Assembly (NCBI RefSeq): GCF_024448955.1
Contig: NZ_JAMOIH010000016.1
Location: forward strand, 1 to 64,000
DNA from: Stutzerimonas stutzeri
GTDB taxonomy: Bacteria; Pseudomonadota; Gammaproteobacteria; Pseudomonadales; Pseudomonadaceae
DNA: 64,000 nt
Direction: 5' to 3'
Shown: one piece after another, positions 56,901-64,000 of the stretch
How positions within the stretch are numbered: the first letter of the stretch is position 1
Layout: every line of letters begins with the position of its first letter
Notes under the pieces: generated by a model
What the model saw: only the letters and a program-made list of their open reading frames with translations
Databases searched by the model: none
Told to the model about the DNA's origin: nothing
Position numbers and translations under genes: made by a program

Positions 56901-57256
56901 GAGAGTCGATCTGTAAGCCGGGTTCTGTCGAGGACAGTCATTCCTCTACGACAGCCATCGCTGACTGCCTCTAGCAACCTACCCGGATCCAGCGCGGGCC
57001 ACGCCAATGGATCCCTATTTGGTCTTGCTCCAAGTGGGGTTTACCTAGCCACGGACTGTTGCCAGCCGCGCGGTGCGCTCTTACCGCACCTTTTCACCCT
57101 TACCGGCGCCGAAGCGCTTAGGCGGTTATTTTCTGTGGCACTTTCCGTAGGCTCACGCCTCCCAGGCGTTACCTGGCACTTCGCCCTATGGAGCCCGGAC
57201 TTTCCTCCCTCCCTTTCTGCGAACAGAAAGGAACAGCGACTGTCCAATCGACTCTC
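56901..57256 (-). ncRNA. rnpB: RNase P RNA, class A
   Basis: The catalytic RNA that matures tRNA 5' ends. On the minus strand it begins GAGTCGATTGGACAGTCGCT and ends with ACAGAACCCGGCTTACAGATC and GACTC, the pairing P1 ends. The P4-like GAGGAATGACTGTCC segment and the GGGCGAAGTGCC-like region are present. About 356 nt is the expected length. It lies between rsmI and mraZ, as in other pseudomonads. Ends are set by pairing and may be off by a few bases. Confidence 0.92.
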
Positions 57257-57264
57257 CGGGCTCT

Positions 57265-57293
57265 AGGGTACTTTGCGCAACCCCAGCCTGCAA
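57265..57293 (-). promoter_or_regulatory. rnpB promoter
   Basis: On the minus strand TTGCAG (57288-57293) and TACCCT (57265-57270) are 17 bases apart and end just before the first base of rnpB. Confidence 0.55.
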
Positions 57294-57337
57294 GCTGACA
57301 GATACTGTCCACCCGCTCCGTGCGAAGGTGAGGGCGA

Positions 57338-58213
57338 CTACTGTTCCGAACCCTTTTCCTGCAGCGCGAGCTGGTAAAGCACGTTCTTTCTGACACCGGT
57401 AACTTCGGCGGCCACGGCTGCTGCACGCTTTACGGGCAACTCCGCCAACAACAAACGCAGCACACGAAGCGCATTCGCATCGACCGCCTCTTCGCCCTGT
57501 GGCACCTGCCAGCCGCCCAGCACCAGCACACATTCGCCACGTTGTTGATTGCTATCGGACGCCACCCAGGCGCGCAATTCAGCCAATGGCAATCCTTTCA
57601 GCGTCTCGAATGTCTTGGTCAGCTCACGCCCCAGAACAGCAGGCCGCTCTGGACCAAACACTTCCTCCATGTCGGTCAGGGAATCGAGAATACGATGTGG
57701 CGCCTCGTAGAAGATCAGCGTCCGCGGCTCCTCTCTCAGAAGCTCAAGACGAGCACGACGCGCGACCTGCTTTGCCGGCAGAAAACCTTCGAAGATGAAA
57801 CGGTCAGATGGCAAACCCGCAGCGGAAAGCGCTGCAACAAGTGCGCAAGCGCCAGGCAGCGGAACAACTCTTATACCGACCGCACGCGCCTGTCTGACGA
57901 GGTGATAGCCGGGATCGGAGATCAATGGCGTGCCGGCATCGGAAATCAGCGCCACATCCTCACCGGCCAGAAGCCGCTTGATGAAGCGACCACCTTCGTC
58001 CCGTTCGTTATGCTCATGACACGCAGCCAATGGAGTGGAGATACCGAAGTGTTGTAACAGACGAGCCGAGTGGCGCGTATCTTCTGCCGCGATGAGCGCC
58101 ACCTCGGTCAGCACGCGCAACGCCCGTGCACTGATATCTTCGAGATTGCCGATAGGCGTGGCGACGACATAGAGCGTGCCTGCAGCGGAATTCACATCAT
58201 CTGGCGCAGTCAC
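57338..58213 (-). CDS. rsmI: RsmI, 16S rRNA 2'-O-methylcytidine 1402 methyltransferase
   Basis: The 291-residue SAM-dependent enzyme 2'-O-methylates C1402, the same base that RsmH methylates at N4. LYVVATPIGNLEDIS, AAEDTRHSARLL, SDAGTPLISDPGY and the C-terminal KRAAAVAAEVTGV segments fit. I choose the GTG at 58213, seven bases from GAGGT, over a GTG six codons upstream. Confidence 0.95.
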   Translation of the reverse strand: MTAPDDVNSAAGTLYVVATPIGNLEDISARALRVLTEVALIAAEDTRHSARLLQHFGISTPLAACHEHNERDEGGRFIKRLLAGEDVALISDAGTPLISDPGYHLVRQARAVGIRVVPLPGACALVAALSAAGLPSDRFIFEGFLPAKQVARRARLELLREEPRTLIFYEAPHRILDSLTDMEEVFGPERPAVLGRELTKTFETLKGLPLAELRAWVASDSNQQRGECVLVLGGWQVPQGEEAVDANALRVLRLLLAELPVKRAAAVAAEVTGVRKNVLYQLALQEKGSEQ

Positions 58214-58333
58214 AGGGCGTACCTCAATCACGGAAAACGCGCATTGTAGCCCGTTTAGCGGTCACGACATCGCAGCCCCTGCAACCCTTGGGTACAATCC
58301 GCCGACACTCGCAGCGCCTCCAGGAATGATCAC

Positions 58334-60094
58334 ATGATGGCTCGCTTTCGCCCGCTTCTCTTCTTATGCATTGCCGCCGTGCTTTCGGCATGCGCCAGCT
58401 CGCCGTCCTCTACCCTGGGCGAGCTGCCGCGCACTCCCCAGGCGTCGACACAACAATTGCTGAAGGAAGCCGATGCCAGCGACCCGGCCGAAGCTGCACT
58501 GTTGCGTTTGTCGGCTGCCGACCAGAGCATCCAGCAAGGCAACCAGGCGCTGGCTCGGCAGATACTCGAACAAATCGATATCGAGCAGTTGATGCCGGCT
58601 CAGCAGATGTTCGCCAAAACCCTGGACGCGGAGCTGGCAATAGCGAACGGAGAGCCACAGCGCGCCCTTCAAGCCTTGCAACATCCCGCCTTCCAACGCC
58701 TCGCAGAGCTGCCGGTAGATCAGCAGCTGCGCACCCAACTGGCGCGCGCGCAAGCATTTGAAGCCAACGCCCAGCCCCTCGACGCGGCGCGCGAGCGCAC
58801 TTTCATCGCACCACTCCTAAGCGGCGAAGCAGCGGAGCGGAATCATGAAACGATCTGGTCGCTGGTTTCGAGCCTGCCGGCAGATCAGCTACAACCGACC
58901 GCAGACGTGGATCTTTCCGGCTGGTTAGCGCTGGCCGCGACGGTAAAACAGGCCGGAACCATAAGTCAGCAGCAGCGGGCGATCGATGCCTGGGTGCAGC
59001 AGAACCCCAGCCATCCCGCCGCACGACGCCTGCCCGAGTCGCTGGTAAAACTCCGAGAGCTGGCAGACAAACCGCTGACGCACGTAGCGTTACTGCTCCC
59101 CATGGATGGCCCGCTGGCCAGCGTAGCGCGTGCACTGCGTGACGGTTTTCTCGCCGCGCATCTGGAAGCACAGCAAGATTTGAAAATCGAGCTGTTCGAC
59201 AGCTCCCGCCTATCTTCGCTCGATGACTTCTACCGACAGGCAGAGGCGTCGGGAGTCCAGCTGGTCATTGGCCCGCTGGACAAGAAGATGGTGCACCAGC
59301 TGGCCGACCGCGAGCAGCTTCCGATAACCACCCTTGCTCTCAATTACAGCGACGCGAACCAGAAGGCGCCGCCTCAGCTGTTTCAGTTCGGCCTCGCTGC
59401 AGAGGATGAAGCACGCGAGGTTGCGCGCCGCGCCTGGGCCGATGGGCATCGCCGTGCAATAGCTTTGACGCCGCGGGGCGACTGGGGCAATCGCGTCTAT
59501 GAGGCGTTTCGCCAGGAGTGGCAGGAACAAGGGGGAACCGTGGTTGCCGCCGCGCCGCTGGCCGAACCCGTCGAACTGGCCAATCAAATTGCCGACCTGC
59601 TGCAGGTACGCAGCAGCGGCGCCGCATCACAACCATCGCGCCGCCAGGACGTCGACTTCCTGTTCCTTGCGGCGACACCGCAGCAGGCGCAGCAGGTCAA
59701 ACCCACGCTGATATTCCAATATGCCGGGGATTTGCCCGTATACGCGACCTCGCATCTGCACGCCGCAACCGACAATCGCACCCAATACCTTGACCTCGAA
59801 GGCATTCGATTCACCGAGACACCCTGGCTACTGAATGCCCAGCTACCCCTACGCCAGGAAATCGAACGTAAATGGCCACAAGCACGAGGAAGCCTGGGCA
59901 GGCTATACGCCATGGGCGCTGACGCCTATCTGCTCGCACCGCGCCTGAACCAACTGCTGGCGTTGCCGGAAACCCAACTCGACGGCCTGTCCGGCACGCT
60001 CAGTATCACCCCCGATCAGCGAATCGAGCGGCGCCTGCCATGGGCCGAATTCCACGATGGTGAAGTCCAACCGCTCGCGGACACTCCCTATTGA
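58334..60094 (+). CDS. lpoA: LpoA-like penicillin-binding protein activator
   Basis: The 586-residue lipoprotein (lipobox LSAC, Cys20) has an N-terminal TPR-like half (about 30-230) and a C-terminal periplasmic-binding-protein-like half (HVALLLPMDGPLASVARALRDGF onward). In E. coli LpoA activates PBP1a from the outer membrane. AGGA lies eight bases before the ATG at 58334. Confidence 0.92.
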   Translation: MMARFRPLLFLCIAAVLSACASSPSSTLGELPRTPQASTQQLLKEADASDPAEAALLRLSAADQSIQQGNQALARQILEQIDIEQLMPAQQMFAKTLDAELAIANGEPQRALQALQHPAFQRLAELPVDQQLRTQLARAQAFEANAQPLDAARERTFIAPLLSGEAAERNHETIWSLVSSLPADQLQPTADVDLSGWLALAATVKQAGTISQQQRAIDAWVQQNPSHPAARRLPESLVKLRELADKPLTHVALLLPMDGPLASVARALRDGFLAAHLEAQQDLKIELFDSSRLSSLDDFYRQAEASGVQLVIGPLDKKMVHQLADREQLPITTLALNYSDANQKAPPQLFQFGLAAEDEAREVARRAWADGHRRAIALTPRGDWGNRVYEAFRQEWQEQGGTVVAAAPLAEPVELANQIADLLQVRSSGAASQPSRRQDVDFLFLAATPQQAQQVKPTLIFQYAGDLPVYATSHLHAATDNRTQYLDLEGIRFTETPWLLNAQLPLRQEIERKWPQARGSLGRLYAMGADAYLLAPRLNQLLALPETQLDGLSGTLSITPDQRIERRLPWAEFHDGEVQPLADTPY

Positions 60095-60462
60095 GTGCAA
60101 CCAGCAAACAGATCAGCGGACAGCTCGCCGAGGAGTTCGCACAGCGCCACTTGCAACATCATGGACTGCGCCTGCTGTGTCGAAACTGGACATGCCGCAG
60201 CGGCGAGCTTGATCTGGTCATGCTCGATGGCGATACAGTAGTATTCGTCGAGGTTCGCTACAGGCGCCACGCCGCATGGGGTGGCGCTCTCGAAAGCGTC
60301 GACTTGCGTAAACAGCAGAAGCTGATCAAGGCAGCCCAGCTGTTCCTGCAGAAGGAGCCCCGCTGGGCGAGGCACCCATGCCGCTTTGACGTCGTCGCCA
60401 TAGGGGCGACAGCGAACGCCTCGGAAAAGCCCAACTGGATCCGAAATGCGTTCGACAGCTGA
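60091..60462 (+). CDS. yraN: YraN, UPF0102 nuclease-like protein
   Basis: The 123-residue protein has a restriction-endonuclease-like fold: LAEEFAQRHLQHHGLRLLCRN, SGELDLVMLDGDTVVFVEVRYR (the D-x-E-V-x-Y type metal site) and FDVVAIG. The physiological role is unclear. The start is TTG at 60091 in a TTGA overlap with the lpoA stop, the only in-frame start in place. Confidence 0.9.
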   Translation: MSATSKQISGQLAEEFAQRHLQHHGLRLLCRNWTCRSGELDLVMLDGDTVVFVEVRYRRHAAWGGALESVDLRKQQKLIKAAQLFLQKEPRWARHPCRFDVVAIGATANASEKPNWIRNAFDS

Positions 60463-60553
60463 TTAGGACGCTCCGCCGCGCATCGCCAAACCGCATCTGA
60501 CCAATTTCCTTACGGCGCGGCCCAAGCAGCCCAGCCCGTCACCTGAAGGTTAA

Positions 60554-61728
<1,175 letters not shown>

Positions 61729-61733
61729 AGAGT

Positions 61734-61775
61734 TGGAAGCTGGAAGCTGGAAGCTGGAAGCTGGAAGCTGGAAGC
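61734..61775. repeat. Heptamer tandem array, 6 perfect TGGAAGC units
   Basis: Six perfect copies of TGGAAGC (AAGCTGG in register with the others) lie six bases past the dolP-like stop. Confidence 0.95.
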
Positions 61776-61882
61776 CAAGCGTATGATGGATATTGCCTTT
61801 GCAATCCACCATCGCTCTGACCCAGCCAGGTCTGCTTTTCGTTCAGCCTTTCAGCCAGCCTCAAGCGCGCCTTCCGGCTTCT

Positions 61883-62296
61883 CTATTTAACGACCTTCAA
61901 ACTAGGACGGCCCCCAGAGGCCGGACGTGATGGTGCGCCTGCTCCAACCGAGGCATCATCGGTGGGCGCATCGTCATCCGGCGGGGTCTGCTCAATCTCG
62001 AACACCATGCCCTGCCCGTTTTCCCGCGCATAGATCGCCATGACCGCCGCGGAAGGGACATGCAGACTATGCGGAACGCCACCAAATCGGCCTTCGAACG
62101 TAATCGTCTGGTTGCTCATCTGCAGGCCACGAACTGCACTGGGTGCAACATTCAGCACGATCTGGCCATCGCTGGCAAAGCCATCAGGCACCTGAACACC
62201 TGGATAGTCGGAATTGACCAGCAGATGCGGAGTGCAATCGTTGTCCACGATCCACTCATACAACGCCCGAACCAGATAGGGACGACTTGAAGTCAT
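61883..62296 (-). CDS. sspB: SspB, ClpXP specificity-enhancing factor
   Basis: The 137-residue adaptor delivers ssrA-tagged proteins to ClpXP. The N-terminal SRPYLVRALYEWIVDNDCTPH domain and the flexible tail ending in RPSLKVVK (ClpX-binding) are typical. It follows sspA by 12 bases. AGAGG precedes the ATG. Confidence 0.95.
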   Translation of the reverse strand: MTSSRPYLVRALYEWIVDNDCTPHLLVNSDYPGVQVPDGFASDGQIVLNVAPSAVRGLQMSNQTITFEGRFGGVPHSLHVPSAAVMAIYARENGQGMVFEIEQTPPDDDAPTDDASVGAGAPSRPASGGRPSLKVVK

Positions 62297-62308
62297 ATGC
62301 AGCCTCTC

Positions 62309-62926
62309 TTAGCGCATGCCGCGCTCAACGGCGGATAGACTGACCTGGAAGGCCTCGCGAGCGAAATTGGTTTCCATGTAATCGAGCAGCGGCTTTGCAG
62401 CCCGGGGCAACTCGATACCGAGTTTGGGCAAACGCCACAGGATAGGCAACAGACAGCAATCCACCAGACTGAACTCTTCACTCATGAAATAGGGCTTTTC
62501 GGCGAACACGGGCGATACGCCTGTAAGACTCTCGCGCAGCTCCTTACGAGCCTGTACCCGAACCGCCTCTGTAGTGCGGCGATCGAGAATTCGGTCCACC
62601 AGAGCACACCAGTCCCTTTGAACTCTATGCGCTAGCAGACGGGTATTGGCTCTTGCCACGGGATACACCGGAAGCAACGGCGGATGCGGATAGCGCTCCT
62701 CCAAGTACTCCATGATTACGCCTGGCTCATACAAAGCCAGATCACGATCCACCAGCGTAGGCACGCTGGCGTATGGATTCACCTCTGTCAGCCTGACAGG
62801 ACAACGCACCGGATCGACGTCGATTATCTCGGCGTCGACACCTTTTTCAGCAAGCACATAGCGCACCCGATGCGAATAATGATCGGCGGGATCGGAATAG
62901 CAGGCCAACCGATTGGTCACGGCCAT
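62309..62926 (-). CDS. sspA: SspA, stringent starvation protein A
   Basis: The 205-residue GST-fold protein binds RNA polymerase and acts in stress and virulence control. [22 protein letters not shown] and [27 protein letters not shown] fit. The ATG at 62926 has GAGGAGGG; a start five codons upstream is not needed. Confidence 0.95.
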   Translation of the reverse strand: MAVTNRLACYSDPADHYSHRVRYVLAEKGVDAEIIDVDPVRCPVRLTEVNPYASVPTLVDRDLALYEPGVIMEYLEERYPHPPLLPVYPVARANTRLLAHRVQRDWCALVDRILDRRTTEAVRVQARKELRESLTGVSPVFAEKPYFMSEEFSLVDCCLLPILWRLPKLGIELPRAAKPLLDYMETNFAREAFQVSLSAVERGMR

Positions 62927-62961
62927 GGGGTCCCTCCTCATTGAAATTTATGGCGCAGCAG

Positions 62962-62990
62962 AAAAAAACGCGCGCCCAAAAGGGCGCGCG
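62962..62990 (-). terminator. Intrinsic terminator of the pet operon
   Basis: A nine-base stem CGCGCGCCC/GGGCGCGCG with loop AAAA, followed on the minus strand by seven T, lies 26 bases past petC. Confidence 0.9.
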
Positions 62991-63015
62991 CAGGGTACCG
63001 CATAACAGCGAAGGA

Positions 63016-63825
63016 TTAGTGGACGTCTTTCCAGTATTCCCGCTTGAGCAGATAGGCGAATACGAAGAAGACCGCCAGGAACAGCAGCACGTACGTACCG
63101 ATGCGCTGGCTCTCCAGCTTGACCGGGTTGGCCGAGTAGGCCAGGAAGGTCACCAGATTCTTGATCTTCTCGTCGTACTCCGCTTCGGTCAGCTCACCGG
63201 TGCCCGGCACAACCGTCATTGCGTTGCAGTCTTCATGCGTGATCGGCGTCCCCGTCAGCGGATCAAACTGCTTGCGGCCATCCTCGACAACCTGGACCTG
63301 CTTGCAGGCAACCGACTCCCCTTCCGGCAACTTGCTCGGCAGGACCTGACGGCCTTGCAGCGGCGCCAGGACGTGCGGCATGCCCACGTTAGGGAAGACC
63401 GTATTGTTGACGCCATACGGGCGCGCCGGATCTTCGTAGAAGCTACGCATGTAGGAGTACAGCCAGTCGTTGCCACGCACTCGCGCTACCAGCGTCAGAT
63501 CCGGCGGAGCCGCACCGAACCAGCCCTTGGCATCATCCGGCTTCATGCCGATTTTCATGTGATCGCCAATCTTGGCGTCAGTGAAGACGATATTGTCGAG
63601 CATGACTTCTTCTGGAATCCCCAGATCCGTCGCAACTCGCTCATAGCGCTGGTACTGCGCGCTGTGACAACCCATGCAGTAGTTGGTGAATGTTTTCAGA
63701 CCGTCCTGCAGCGCTACCTTGTCAGTCAGGTCGATATCGACTTCATCAAGGTGAACGCCGCCACCCGCGGCGAAACCAAATGCCGGCACCAGTGCAAGAA
63801 TCAATGCAGCAAATTGCTTTTTCAT
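63016..63825 (-). CDS. petC: PetC, cytochrome c1 of the bc1 complex
   Basis: The 269-residue protein has a signal peptide (1-19), a c-type heme site C50-M-G-C53-H54, a periplasmic cytochrome domain and a C-terminal anchor (YVLLFLAVFFVFAYLLKREYW). It accepts electrons from the Rieske protein (PetA) and passes them to cytochrome c. The start overlaps the petB stop as TGATG. Confidence 0.97.
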   Translation of the reverse strand: MKKQFAALILALVPAFGFAAGGGVHLDEVDIDLTDKVALQDGLKTFTNYCMGCHSAQYQRYERVATDLGIPEEVMLDNIVFTDAKIGDHMKIGMKPDDAKGWFGAAPPDLTLVARVRGNDWLYSYMRSFYEDPARPYGVNNTVFPNVGMPHVLAPLQGRQVLPSKLPEGESVACKQVQVVEDGRKQFDPLTGTPITHEDCNAMTVVPGTGELTEAEYDEKIKNLVTFLAYSANPVKLESQRIGTYVLLFLAVFFVFAYLLKREYWKDVH

Positions 63826-64000
63826 CAGCCAGCCACCCTTTGCGGAACTACTTTGGTCTTCTCGATCTTGGTGTAGAACGGCATCAGGATGAAGTAACCG
63901 AAGTAGATAGCAGTACAGATCCGAGATACCAATGTGCGCTCAGGAGTAGGAGACAGCACGCCAAGCACACCGAGGATGACGAAGGAGATACAGAACAGCA
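63825..64000 (-). CDS. petB: PetB, cytochrome b of the bc1 complex (3' part only)
   Basis: The window cuts this gene; only the last 57 codons are seen (LFCISFVILGVLGVLSPTPE ... YFGYFILMPFYTKIEKTKVVPQRVAG). They form the end of the cytochrome b C-terminal domain with two membrane segments. The stop overlaps petC. Confidence 0.9.
   Translation of the reverse strand, partial: LFCISFVILGVLGVLSPTPERTLVSRICTAIYFGYFILMPFYTKIEKTKVVPQRVAG

Overview
The window reads as chromosomal DNA of a Pseudomonas-type gammaproteobacterium. The evidence is protein resemblance and gene order: pssA-ilvC-ilvH-ilvB, cbpA-prrF-heme uptake, dipZ-aroQ-accBC-prmA-dusB-fis-purHD-retS, and the complete division and cell wall (dcw) cluster followed by rnpB-rsmI-lpoA-yraN-gmhA-sspAB-pet. 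A member of the P. stutzeri group (Stutzerimonas) is my best guess; this is inference, since no rRNA is present. GC content looks high and coding density is very high. There are no tRNA or rRNA genes, insertion sequences, prophage or CRISPR.

Layout. (1) 1-10.3 kb, mostly minus strand: methionine sulfoxide repair in the periplasm (msrPQ), phosphatidylserine synthase, the ilvBHC branched-chain amino acid operon, a DUF4124 protein, a TPR lipoprotein/YqcC pair and the class A penicillin-binding protein MrcB. (2) 10.4-17 kb: an APH-AAA fusion protein, a methyltransferase, a lone TfoX C-terminal-domain protein, the cAMP-binding protein CbpA, a single iron-regulated PrrF small RNA with a readable promoter and Fur-like box, and a heme-transport remnant (ChaN lipoprotein, HmuV, HmuU) that lacks the binding protein, the cytoplasmic carrier and the receptor. 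(3) 17.1-31.9 kb, plus strand: Rieske protein, DsbD, AroQ, AccB-AccC, PrmA, DUF3426 protein, DusB-Fis, PurH, PurD and the hybrid sensor kinase RetS. (4) 31.9-38.7 kb, accessory segment: a CYP152-type peroxygenase P450, two membrane proteins, an AEC-family carrier, an orphan RfbD, a Rho_N-domain protein coupled to a 48-residue ORF, and a ferritin-like protein. (5) 38.8-56.7 kb, minus strand: lpxC and the dcw cluster from mraZ to ftsZ, tightly overlapped and headed by a promoter with four 10-bp-spaced MraZ operator repeats. (6) 56.9-64 kb: RNase P RNA, rsmI, then plus-strand lpoA-yraN and gmhA-dolP, then minus-strand sspA-sspB and the 3' part of the cytochrome bc1 operon (petB partial, petC).

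The core is conserved. The most unusual items are three intergenic heptamer arrays that share the backbone AAGCTNN but differ in the last two bases, the single PrrF RNA beside a heme locus that has lost phuR/S/T, the CYP152-like P450 whose stop codon abuts that of retS, a large stem-loop between purH and purD, and a consensus -10 box only eight bases before the mrcB start codon. I did not find a convincing wholly new system; most of the window is housekeeping DNA.
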